From positions 186,001 through 250,000 of the forward strand of contig NZ_WBMS02000002.1 of assembly GCF_008923205.2 (NCBI RefSeq): a stretch of DNA of 64,000 bases, read 5' to 3'. The DNA is from Actinomadura physcomitrii. Lineage in GTDB: Bacteria; Actinomycetota; Actinomycetes; Streptosporangiales; Streptosporangiaceae. How positions within the stretch are numbered: the first letter of the stretch is position 1; every line of letters starts with the position of its first letter. Below, piece by piece: positions 33,040-39,961 of this stretch. The position numbers and the translations under genes are program-made. Under the pieces are notes generated by a model that was not told where the DNA came from, made no database searches, and worked only from the letters and a program-made list of their open reading frames with translations.

Positions 33040-33054
33040 TCTCAGCATCCGAGA
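33040..33054. promoter_or_regulatory. Candidate operator TCTC(A/G)-N5-(C/T)GAGA upstream of cimA
   Basis: TCTCA-GCATC-CGAGA, flanked by a further G:C pair, lies 46 bases before the cimA leader peptide. The arms are identical to those before ilvB. No good -35 is seen between it and CAGACT (33084-33089), which would fit a promoter needing an activator. The rest of 32840-33099 shows an A/T-rich patch near 32900-32980 and no gene. Confidence 0.55.
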
Positions 33055-33099
33055 CGGGTGTCCATGCACGGGGGAGGGTGTGGCAGACTGGACCGCATC

Positions 33100-33144
33100 A
33101 TGCGCCACAGCCTCGTCATTATCGGCTGGCGCGCCGGCATCTAA
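33100..33144 (+). CDS. cimA leader peptide (attenuator)
   Basis: ATG 33100 opens a 14-codon frame, MRHSLVIIGWRAGI, ending TAA. Leu-Val-Ile-Ile and a final Ile make five branched-chain residues in fourteen. The frame runs into the left arm of a perfect 10-base hairpin and is followed by a terminator before cimA. This is the same design as the ilvB leader. Confidence 0.75.
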   Translation: MRHSLVIIGWRAGI

Positions 33145-33194
33145 CGGGACAACGCCGGCGCGCAGACCTCTCACGTCCGTGAGGGGTCTTTTTT
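33129..33194 (+). terminator. cimA attenuator: hairpin and Rho-independent terminator
   Basis: GCGCGCCGGC (33129-33138) pairs perfectly with GCCGGCGCGC (33154-33163). GACCTCTCAC (33165-33174), loop GTCC, pairs with GTGAGGGGTC (33179-33188, one G:T pair), followed by TTTTTT (33189-33194). Ribosome stalling on the Ile/Val codons would change pairing ahead of the terminator. Confidence 0.8.
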
Positions 33195-33237
33195 GTGTCC
33201 TGGCGCTGATCGCCCATTCCTGGGGGGAACCCACACC

Positions 33238-34815
33238 ATGCAAGGCGACGACTTCCACGTCTACGACACCACGCTCCGCGACGGCTCGCAGCAGGAGGGG
33301 CTGAACCTCTCCGTGGCCGACAAGCTCGTCGTCGCACGGCACCTCGACGACCTCGGCGTCGGCTTCATCGAGGGCGGCTGGCCCGGCGCCAACCCCAAGG
33401 ACACCGAGTTCTTCAGGCGGGCTCGAACCGAGCTGGACCTGAGGCACGCGCGGCTCACCGCGTTCGGCGCGACCCGCCGGGCCGGGGTGAAGGCGGCCGA
33501 CGACCCCCAGGTCGCCGCCCTGCGCGAATCCGGCGCGTCCGTCGTGACCCTGGTCGCCAAGAGTCACGACCGGCACGTCGAGCTGGCCCTCCGCACGACC
33601 CTGGAGGAGAACCTCGCGATGATCCGCGACACGGTCTCCCACCTGCGTGCGGAGGGCCAACGAGTCTTCCTGGACGCCGAGCACTTCTTCGACGGCTACA
33701 AGGCCAACCGCGCCTATGCGCTGGAGGCCGTGCGGACCGCCGCCGAGGCGGGCGCCGACGTCGTCGCGCTCTGCGACACCAACGGCGGCATGCTGCCCGA
33801 CGAGCTGGCCGACGTCGTGAACGAGGTCGTCGGGCTCGGCGTCCGCGTCGGGATCCACTGCCACGACGACTCCGGCTGCGCGGTCGCGAACTCGCTCGCC
33901 GCGGTGAAGGCCGGCGCCACCCACGTGCAGGGCTGCGCGAACGGCTACGGCGAGCGCAGCGGCAACGCCAACCTGTTCACCGTCATCGGGAACCTGCAGC
34001 TCAAGCGGGGCATGGACCTGGTGTCGGACGCGCAGCTGGCCGAGATGACCCGGATCGCGCACGCGGTCTCCGAGGTCACCAACGTCGCGCCGAGCTCCCA
34101 GCAGCCCTATGTGGGCCTGTCGGCGTTCGCGCACAAGGCGGGGCTGCACGCCTCCGCCGTCAAGGTCGACCCGGACCTCTACCAGCACATCGACCCGGCC
34201 GCCGTCGGCAACGACATGCGGATGCTGGTCTCCAGCATGGCCGGCCGCGCGTCCGTCGAGCTGAAGGGCCGCGAGCTGGGCTACGACCTGTCCGGCGAGA
34301 AGGCCAAGGCCGTGGTGGACAAGGTCAAGGAGCTGGAGTCCACCGGCTACACCTTCGAGGCCGCGGACGCCTCGTTCGAGCTGCTGCTGCGCGAGGAGCT
34401 GACCGGCGTCCGGCAGCGGCACTTCGAGGTCGAGTCGTGGCGGTCCATCGTGGAGCGCCGCCCGGACGGCTCCATGGTCAGCGAGGCGACCGTCAAGCTG
34501 CACGCCAAGGGCGAGCGGATCATCGCGACCGGCGAGGGCAACGGCCCCGTCAACGCCCTGGACAACGCGCTGCGCATCGCGCTCGGCCGGCTGTACCCCG
34601 AGCTGGCGCGGCTGGAGCTGGTCGACTACAAGGTCCGCATCCTGGAGGGCGCGCACGGCACCGACGCCCGCACCCGGGTGCTGATCGAGTCCGCCGACGG
34701 CGAGCGCGAGTGGGGCACGGTCGGCGTCGAGGACAACGTCATCGCCGCGTCCTGGCGGGCGCTGGAGGAGGCCGTCACCTACTGCCTGCTGCACGCGGGG
34801 TACGAGGCGGGCTAA
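33238..34815 (+). CDS. cimA: (R)-citramalate synthase
   Basis: CimA condenses acetyl-CoA and pyruvate to citramalate, giving 2-oxobutyrate for isoleucine without threonine; LeuCD and LeuB, both in this window, complete the route. The 525-residue protein has DTTLRDGSQQEGLNLS at residue 10, the metal-binding pair in GIHCHDDSG, GYGERSGNANL, and the C-terminal LeuA-type regulatory domain (residues 400-525) that normally binds isoleucine. The long form and DGSQQEG place it with the CimA group rather than LeuA. ATG 33238 has GGGGGGAAC upstream and lies 43 bases after the attenuator. Confidence 0.9.
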   Translation: MQGDDFHVYDTTLRDGSQQEGLNLSVADKLVVARHLDDLGVGFIEGGWPGANPKDTEFFRRARTELDLRHARLTAFGATRRAGVKAADDPQVAALRESGASVVTLVAKSHDRHVELALRTTLEENLAMIRDTVSHLRAEGQRVFLDAEHFFDGYKANRAYALEAVRTAAEAGADVVALCDTNGGMLPDELADVVNEVVGLGVRVGIHCHDDSGCAVANSLAAVKAGATHVQGCANGYGERSGNANLFTVIGNLQLKRGMDLVSDAQLAEMTRIAHAVSEVTNVAPSSQQPYVGLSAFAHKAGLHASAVKVDPDLYQHIDPAAVGNDMRMLVSSMAGRASVELKGRELGYDLSGEKAKAVVDKVKELESTGYTFEAADASFELLLREELTGVRQRHFEVESWRSIVERRPDGSMVSEATVKLHAKGERIIATGEGNGPVNALDNALRIALGRLYPELARLELVDYKVRILEGAHGTDARTRVLIESADGEREWGTVGVEDNVIAASWRALEEAVTYCLLHAGYEAG

Positions 34816-34843
34816 GCCGCGGCGCGTCGGGCATGATCGGAGG

Positions 34844-35125
34844 ATGAGCACCGAGATCACCGACAACGCCGGGGAAGGCCGCTACGAGATCCGGGTGGAC
34901 GGCGGCCTCGCCGGGTTCGCCGAGTACGAGCGGCGCGACGGCGCGGTCGTGTTCACCCACACCGAGGTCGACCCCGCCCACGAGGGCAAGGGCATCGGCG
35001 GCGCGCTCGCCCGCGGCGCGCTCGACGACGTCCGCGCCAAGGGCGACCCGGTCGTGCCGCTCTGCCCGTTCATCAAGAAGTGGATCGAGAAGCACCCCGA
35101 CTACCAGGACCTGGTGAAGGGGTGA
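34844..35125 (+). CDS. Small GNAT-type N-acetyltransferase
   Basis: The 93-residue protein is the short GNAT form (YjdJ/GTNAT-like). It has EIRVDGGLAGFAEYERR, FTHTEVDPAHEGKGIGGAL with the acetyl-CoA loop, and the conserved end PLCPFIKKWIEKHPDYQDLV. The Cys in PLCPF is the usual one of this group. The substrate is unknown. ATG 34844 has only a very close CGGAGG. It follows cimA by 28 bases and might be read through from it. Confidence 0.8.
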   Translation: MSTEITDNAGEGRYEIRVDGGLAGFAEYERRDGAVVFTHTEVDPAHEGKGIGGALARGALDDVRAKGDPVVPLCPFIKKWIEKHPDYQDLVKG

Positions 35126-35171
35126 GCGTGGCGGCGAGCGCGCAGATCCGCGCCCGCCGCGCGGCCGCGGG

Positions 35172-35525
35172 TCAGCCCTGCTTCGGGCCCGCGCTCTCGA
35201 CGACCTCGAAGCCCCACAGCTCCGAGCCGGACGCGGCGGGCCCGCCGTGCCCATGGCCGTGCCCGTGGCCGGCCGGGCGGTCCGCGGCGGCCTGCGCGTG
35301 CCCGTGCTGGAACGCCTGGCTCTGCGTCCAGCGCTGGAAATCTTCCTCGCTGCGCCAACGGGTGTACACCAGATAACGGTCCTGGCCCTCCACCGGGCGC
35401 AGCAGCTCGAAGGCCTCGAAGCCCTCCGCGGACTCCACCAGCCCGGCCCGCCCGGCGAAGCGCTTCTCGATCTCCTCGCGCATCTCCGGCTTCACGGTGA
35501 GGACATTGATCTTCACGACGGACAC
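35172..35525 (-). CDS. Antibiotic-biosynthesis-monooxygenase (ABM/IsdG-like) protein with His-Gly loop
   Basis: The 117-residue dimeric alpha-beta barrel protein has VVKINVLTVKPEMREEIEKRFAGRAGLVE, GFEAFELLRPVEGQDRYLVYTRWRSEEDFQRW and a final strand ELWGFEVVES. This matches heme-degrading monooxygenases of the MhuD/IsdG and ABM group. Between the last helix and strand is an insert with HGHGHGHGG (near residue 92), as in actinobacterial HmoA-like enzymes, possibly binding metal or heme. GTG 35525 has AAGGGGG upstream. An unassigned 280-base spacer lies beyond it, with the small hairpin GGTCGT/ACGACC at 35631-35650. Confidence 0.75.
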   Translation of the reverse strand: MSVVKINVLTVKPEMREEIEKRFAGRAGLVESAEGFEAFELLRPVEGQDRYLVYTRWRSEEDFQRWTQSQAFQHGHAQAAADRPAGHGHGHGHGGPAASGSELWGFEVVESAGPKQG

Positions 35526-35805
35526 GCCCGACCCCCTTCACGTCTGGTCGTGCCCACCGTCTCACATCGCCTGCGTCCGGGCCTCGCCGCCCTCCAGCGT
35601 CAACCAGGCCTGCGGCGACGGCCCCGAGCGGGTCGTCCGAACGAACGACCGTCTTTTCGCCCCTGTCGCCCGGTCGGGCGGATATTTCAACAAAACCGGC
35701 CAAAGCGGTGGCGGATTTCGGGCGGTGGCGTCACCATGGTCGCGCACGGCACGCGTGAGGTGCCCGCGCGCCGTGGCCCAGCAGCCGAACCACCGGAGTG
35801 ATCGC

Positions 35806-36177
35806 ATGCCTGTCCGACCCTGGAGTCCCGAGGACCTCGGGCGTCCCACGGACGGATCCTGGGCCGACGTCGCGTTCGGGCTGGGCGAGATCTACGAGTG
35901 CGAGGGCGACCTCGGGCAGGCCGCCGACTGGTACCGGCGGGCCGCCGAGTCGGGGCACGACGCGGCGGCGCTGCGGCTCGGCGCGGTGCTCGGCCGGATG
36001 GCCGACGACGGCGCCGACGGGTCCGCCGAGGACCTGCTCGCCGAGGCCACCCGCTGGCTCAGCGGCGCGCAGGACATCGCCACCCCGAGCGCGATCGAGC
36101 TGATCACCGACATGCTCAACCGGCACCAGCGGCGGGCCGCCCGCCGCGGCCTGGAGCCCGCCGGCCAGGAGTGCTGA
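35806..36177 (+). CDS. Sel1/TPR-repeat small protein
   Basis: The 123-residue protein contains one clear Sel1-like repeat (AFGLGEIYECEGDLGQAADWYRRAAESGHDAAALRLGAVL in outline, residues 25-65) and a helical remainder. Such repeats mediate protein contacts. The partner is unknown. ATG 35806 has GGAG eight bases upstream. No operon partner is evident; the next gene starts 84 bases on. Confidence 0.7.
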   Translation: MPVRPWSPEDLGRPTDGSWADVAFGLGEIYECEGDLGQAADWYRRAAESGHDAAALRLGAVLGRMADDGADGSAEDLLAEATRWLSGAQDIATPSAIELITDMLNRHQRRAARRGLEPAGQEC

Positions 36178-36261
36178 CCGTACATTTCCGGCATTCCCGC
36201 CGAACCTGATCGCCGCGCCCGTCGTCGGACTCCATGAGACCGTCCACAGGGAGGGCGAGAG

Positions 36262-37074
36262 TTGAGCGGCGACCAGCCCGGCCACGTGCCCCCGGACCGC
36301 ACCTCCACGGTCGAGTTCGCCCGCCCCGCCCCGCCCGCGGAAGAAGGGAGCGGGCAGAGCGCCCCCGCTGTCGTCGACCCGGACGCGACGGCGCCCGATC
36401 CGCCCCGAGAGGCGCCGGCGCCCGGCCCGGACGACAAGAGGATCGCGGGACCGCCCGCCGGGGCCCCGCCCGCGCCGGCGCAGCCGGTGCACGTGGGACC
36501 CGCGCCGAAGCCGCCCCGCGCCACACCCGGGGCGTGGCCGCAGCGCTTCGCCGTCCTCCTCGCGGTCGCCGCGGCCGCGCTGGTCATGGCCGTGGCGCTG
36601 GCCGCCGTGTCGCTGTTCAGCGGAGGCGGCTCGGACGGGGACGACGACACCGCGCCGGGCACCCGGACGCCCGCAAGCGCCAAGGCATCGAAGCGCCCGG
36701 CCTCCGGCGCGCCGGCGACGAAGCGGGCCGGAACGCGACCGGCCCCGCCCGTCGGGACCGTGGTGACCGGCAACGGCGTCACCTACCAGATCGTCGAGAA
36801 GGACGACGGCTACTACGAGGGCCGGTTCACCATCACCAACCGCACCGGACGTCCCATGACCGCCTGGCGGCTGAGCTTCGACGCGCCCGGCGCCGACGTC
36901 CGCAACGTCTGGGACGCGCGGCTCGTCCGGGCCGGCGCCCACCCGGTGATCGAGAACGCCGACGGCGCCGACCCGATCCCGCCCGGCGGCGCCCTGGACG
37001 TCCAGTTCGGCGCGTCCGGCGCCCCGGCGATGCCGGGAGCGTGCCTGCTGAACGGCGCCGCGTGCGGCCTGTGA
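36262..37074 (+). CDS. Membrane-anchored protein with CBM2-like domain
   Basis: The 270-residue protein has a proline/alanine-rich cytoplasmic part (1-95), one membrane segment (96-119), a Thr/Ser/Lys linker and a C-terminal carbohydrate-binding-module-2-like domain (about 165-270). The domain shows YYEGRFTITNRTGRPMTAWRLSFDAP and a closing Cys pair (GACLLNGAACGL). No enzyme domain is attached. It may hold the cell surface to polysaccharide or sense it. The start is TTG 36262 with GAGGG seven bases upstream. Confidence 0.7.
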   Translation: MSGDQPGHVPPDRTSTVEFARPAPPAEEGSGQSAPAVVDPDATAPDPPREAPAPGPDDKRIAGPPAGAPPAPAQPVHVGPAPKPPRATPGAWPQRFAVLLAVAAAALVMAVALAAVSLFSGGGSDGDDDTAPGTRTPASAKASKRPASGAPATKRAGTRPAPPVGTVVTGNGVTYQIVEKDDGYYEGRFTITNRTGRPMTAWRLSFDAPGADVRNVWDARLVRAGAHPVIENADGADPIPPGGALDVQFGASGAPAMPGACLLNGAACGL

Positions 37075-37096
37075 GCCGCGTACTAGGCTCTCGGCC

Positions 37097-37861
37097 ATGC
37101 GTATCGCCAGGTTCTCCACCGACGAGGGCATGTCCTTCGGCGTGGTGGAGGAGAACACCATCGCCGCCATCGCGGCCCACCCGTTCGGCGACCTGACCTT
37201 CACCGGGCAGCGCTTCCCGCTCGCCGACGTGCGGCTGCTGGCCCCGATCCTGCCCAGCAAGGTCATCGCGATCGGCAAGAACTACGCCGACCACGCCCGC
37301 GAGATGGGCGGCGAGCCGCCCGCCGAACCGGTGATCTTCGCCAAGCCGTCCACCGCGGTGATCGGGCCCGGCGAGGCGATCGCCTACCCGGAGAAGCTCT
37401 CCGAGCGCGTCGACCACGAGGGCGAGCTCGCCGTGGTGATCGGCCGCATGTGCCGCGAGGTCCCCGCCGCCCGCGCCGCCGACGTCATCCTCGGCTACAC
37501 CTGCGCCAACGACGTGACCGCCCGCGACCTGCAGAAGAAGGACGGGCAGTGGACGCGGGCCAAGGGCTTCGACACCTTCTGCCCGCTCGGCCCCTGGATC
37601 GAGACCGAGGCCGACCCGTCCGACCTCGCGATCTCCACCACGGTCAACGGCGAGGTCCGCCAGGAGGCGCGCACGTCGCTGCTGCTGCACGACGTCCCCA
37701 GCCTGGTCGAGTACGTCAGCCAGGTGATGACGCTGCTGCCCGGCGACGTCATCCTCACCGGCACCCCCGCCGGCGTCGGCCCCCTGAAGGTCGGCGACGA
37801 GGTCACGGTCACCGTCGAGAACGTCGGCGAGCTCACCAACCGCGTCGTCGCCCGCGACTGA
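37097..37861 (+). CDS. Fumarylacetoacetate-hydrolase-family protein
   Basis: The 254-residue protein has SKVIAIGKNYADHAREMGG, PVIFAKPSTAVIGPGEAI, DHEGELAVVIGR with metal-binding Glu, the segment YTCANDVTARDLQKKDGQWTRAKGFDTFCPLGPW and the end TGTPAGVGPLKVGDEV. It is the FAH-domain isomerase/decarboxylase/acylpyruvase type widespread in actinomycetes; the natural substrate is unknown. ATG 37097 has no ribosome-binding site. TAGGCT (37084-37089) is seven bases upstream, which suggests a leaderless mRNA. Confidence 0.88.
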   Translation: MRIARFSTDEGMSFGVVEENTIAAIAAHPFGDLTFTGQRFPLADVRLLAPILPSKVIAIGKNYADHAREMGGEPPAEPVIFAKPSTAVIGPGEAIAYPEKLSERVDHEGELAVVIGRMCREVPAARAADVILGYTCANDVTARDLQKKDGQWTRAKGFDTFCPLGPWIETEADPSDLAISTTVNGEVRQEARTSLLLHDVPSLVEYVSQVMTLLPGDVILTGTPAGVGPLKVGDEVTVTVENVGELTNRVVARD

Positions 37862-37874
37862 ACCCCCTGTCCTG

Positions 37875-37910
37875 TCGTACGGCGTCCCTAAGCTGGAGGA
37901 CGCCGTACGA
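37875..37910. other. Perfect 13-base hairpin between the FAH gene and the DUF2461 gene
   Basis: TCGTACGGCGTCC (37875-37887) and GGACGCCGTACGA (37898-37910) pair around 10 bases. It ends 12 bases before the DUF2461 GTG. It could terminate the FAH transcript or be an operator. Confidence 0.5.
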
Positions 37911-37922
37911 AAGGGGGCGGTC

Positions 37923-38700
37923 GTGACGTTCACCGGCTTCACCAGCGAGGCGTTCGAGTTCTACGAGGGCCTCCTCGCCGACAACAGCAAGTCCTACTGG
38001 ACCGCGCACCGGCAGGTCTACGACGAGCACGTCCGCGGCCCCATGGCCGACCTGTGCGCCGAGCTGGAAGAGGAGTTCGGCGCGGTCAAGCTGTTCCGCC
38101 CCTACCGCGACGTCCGGTTCAGCTTCCTTCTAACGGAGGAACCCCAGCCCTTCAGAGCCGGGAGGAATCGCTTCCGTCGCCTGCGGCGCCCCGGCCGCCT
38201 CGTTCACCGTCCACGGGCTCAACGGGACGGTCAAGGACCTGCGGTCCTTGACTTGCGCAGACCTCAAGGCCCAAGGGCTCGGCGCGCAGGCGGCGCAGCA
38301 CGTCATCAAACGTGTCGCCGACGCCTACACCACACTGCGGGCCAACCTGCGGGCCGGGAACCTCAGCGGTGAGAACTCCCGACGACGCCGAAAAGCCCGC
38401 GCCGCGGTCGGCGCCGACTCGTCCGGCAAGGAGCTCCAGGCCATCGTGGACGGCCTGCGCGCCGCCGGCCTCGAGATCGCCGGGGACCGGCTCAAGACCC
38501 GCCCGCGCGGCACCCCCGAGGACCATCCCCGCCTGGACCTGCTCCGGCACCGCTCCCTCCACGCCCGCGAGGGCTGGCCCGCGGTCCCCTGGATGGCGAC
38601 GCGGGAGGCCGTCACCCGCGTCCGGGACGCCTGGCGGCGGCTGCGCCCGCTCGTCGAATGGGGCGACGAGCACGTCGGCCCGCCCGACTTCTCCCGCTGA
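37923..38700 (+). pseudogene. DUF2461 gene interrupted by a TnpB remnant
   Basis: The first 67 codons (VTFTGFTSEAFEFYEGLLADNSKSYW to LFRPYRDVRFS) and the last 100 (ARAAVGADSSGKELQAIVDGLRAAGL to HVGPPDFSR) are normal DUF2461 ends. The roughly 45-50 residues expected between them are missing, and 38124-38397 is foreign. The two halves are in different frames (the first runs on as nonsense to 38372). The right half is open from a TTG at 38248 and is fused in frame to TnpB-like residues. GTG 37923 has AAGGGGG upstream. DUF2461 has no established function. Confidence 0.85.
38124..38397 (+). mobile_element. IS200/IS605 (TnpB) element remnant
   Basis: The insert begins near TTCCTTCTAACGGAGGAACC. 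A hairpin-like CCCAGCCCTTCAGAGCCGGGAGGAATC (38143-38169, imperfect) resembles an IS605 right-end/guide scaffold. From about 38203 the frame reads TVHGLNGTVKDLRSLTCADLKAQGLGAQAAQHVIKRV and on to NLSGENSRRRRKA (to 38397), the N-terminal part of a TnpB. GTCAAGGACC/GGTCCTTGAC (38230-38252) is a perfect 10-base inverted repeat inside it. The scaffold-like end lies before the gene start, so the pieces are rearranged. Confidence 0.75.
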
Positions 38701-38723
38701 TCACGGCCGCTCCGGCAATCGTT

Positions 38724-38752
38724 TTGGTCGCTGACCCGCCGTCCTGTATTCT
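38724..38752 (+). promoter_or_regulatory. Promoter of the tRNA-Gln/tRNA-Glu genes
   Basis: TTGGTC (38724-38729), 17 bases, TATTCT (38747-38752), about 50 bases before tRNA-Gln. Confidence 0.65.
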
Positions 38753-38803
38753 CTTCGAGGCGCGAGCGACCAGCCGGAAACGGCCGGGAAGCCCGTACCA
38801 CAC

Positions 38804-38875
38804 TGGGGTATGGTGTAATCGGCAGCACGAGTGATTCTGGTTCACTTAGTCTAGGTTCGAGTCCTGGTACCCCAG
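38804..38875 (+). tRNA. tRNA-Gln (anticodon CTG)
   Basis: A 72-base cloverleaf. Acceptor TGGGGTA pairs with TACCCCA (38868-38874), discriminator G. The anticodon stem AGTGA/TCACT encloses TTCTGGT with CTG at 38837-38839. The T arm has GGTTCGAGTCC. CCA is not encoded. It is charged through the GatCAB route encoded at 8.7-12 kb. Confidence 0.95.
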
Positions 38876-38897
38876 CTCCGTCCGCGATCGTGGACAG

Positions 38898-38970
38898 GCC
38901 CCCGTCGTCTAGTGGCCTAGGACGCCGCCCTCTCAAGGCGGTAACGGCGGTTCGAATCCGCTCGGGGGTA
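38898..38970 (+). tRNA. tRNA-Glu (anticodon CTC), copy 1
   Basis: A 73-base cloverleaf. GCCCCCG pairs with CGGGGGT (38963-38969, first pair G:T), discriminator A. The anticodon stem CCGCC/GGCGG encloses CTCTCAA with CTC at 38932-38934. It lies 22 bases after tRNA-Gln and is probably co-transcribed. CCA is not encoded. Confidence 0.95.
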
Positions 38971-38980
38971 CGTTTCCGAG

Positions 38981-39025
38981 GCCGCGTGCTCGGCGAACTC
39001 CGTTCGCTTCCGCACGCGGCTTTTT
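38981..39025 (+). terminator. Rho-independent terminator after the first tRNA pair
   Basis: GCCGCGTGC (38981-38989) pairs with GCACGCGGC (39012-39020), followed by TTTTT (39021-39025). Confidence 0.8.
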
Positions 39026-39158
39026 CGTGTTCACCCACAGGGGCCGGATTCGCCGGGTGCCTCCGGGTACGTGGTGGTGAAATTCGGTTCGAGGTGGGGG
39101 TCCGGGTCCGGTAGGCTGGGCGAGGCCCGAGCGGGAGACCGCGGAGGCTCACAGTCCG

Positions 39159-39231
39159 GCCCCCGTCGTCTAGTGGCCTAGGACGCCGCCCTCTCAAGGC
39201 GGTAACGGCGGTTCGAATCCGCTCGGGGGTA
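39159..39231 (+). tRNA. tRNA-Glu (anticodon CTC), copy 2
   Basis: Identical over all 73 bases to the copy at 38898-38970. It lies beyond the terminator at 38981-39025, so it needs its own promoter. Confidence 0.95.
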
Positions 39232-39245
39232 CATCAGCGAAACAC

Positions 39246-39274
39246 GACCGCGGATCCGTTTCGGGCCCGCGGTC
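39246..39274 (+). terminator. Probable terminator after the second tRNA-Glu
   Basis: GACCGCGG (39246-39253) pairs with CCGCGGTC (39267-39274), followed by TTCC. The rest of 39275-39468 shows no gene. Confidence 0.5.
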
Positions 39275-39468
39275 TTCCGCTTTCCAGGAGCCCGTCGCGA
39301 TGCCCGGCGCCCGCACTCGCCGGAACGCGCGGCGCGCCCTGCCGGAGCGGCCGGTTCGGATGCGTGATCGCGCCGACACGTAGCGAAACATTTCCCGTGT
39401 CCTTGGCTGACGCCCTTGCGTGCGGTCAACTAAAGTCGTCGGCGTCGGTGAGTTCGGGAGGGGCCGGG

Positions 39469-39921
39469 ATGGGCAGCAAGACGGAAGAGATCGCGCCGGG
39501 CGCGACGCTGGCGGACAAGGTCGAGTGGCTGATCCGCAACCTGTGGCCGGCGGACGCGCACCCGCCCCGCAACAACGTCGAGACCGCCGCCGCCATCGCG
39601 CGCGCCACCGGCGAGGACATCTCCTCCACCACGGTGTGGAAGCTGCGCACCGGACGCCAGGAGAACCCGCAGCTCAAGACCCTGCGCGCGCTCGCCACCT
39701 TCTTCGGCGTGCCGATCGGCTACTTCGGCCGGCCCAGCGAGACCGCCACCATCGACGAGGACATCACGCTCAAGGCCCTGCGCCGCGACGTCGAGCACGG
39801 CATCATCCGCCCCGAGGTGCTGCGCGCCCTCGTCGACCTGTCCCCGGAGGCCCGCTGGGTCGTCGACGAGATGATCCTCAGCGCCGCCGAGGCCGACCGG
39901 CGCCGCCAGGCCGCGTCCTGA
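39469..39921 (+). CDS. XRE-family DNA-binding protein, EspR-like
   Basis: The 150-residue protein has an N-terminal helix-turn-helix (residues about 12-85: LADKVEWLIRNLWP, TAAAIARATGEDISSTTVWKLRTGRQENPQLKTLRALATFFGVPIGYF in outline). This pattern, with SxTTVWKLRTGxxxNP, matches the EspR/nucleoid-associated branch of XRE proteins. A C-terminal helical domain (90-150) should dimerise. Members regulate secreted-protein or development genes; the target here is unknown. ATG 39469 has GGGAGGGG nine bases upstream. Confidence 0.8.
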   Translation: MGSKTEEIAPGATLADKVEWLIRNLWPADAHPPRNNVETAAAIARATGEDISSTTVWKLRTGRQENPQLKTLRALATFFGVPIGYFGRPSETATIDEDITLKALRRDVEHGIIRPEVLRALVDLSPEARWVVDEMILSAAEADRRRQAAS

Positions 39922-39961
39922 CGCGCCCTCCCGGCCCCCGACAGGCGCGGGCTCAACGGGC

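Noticed and set aside
38804..39231. Integration site of a mobile island at the tRNA genes
   Set aside because: There is no integrase gene and no direct repeat of a tRNA end nearby; the second tRNA-Glu is a full gene, not an attachment-site fragment.
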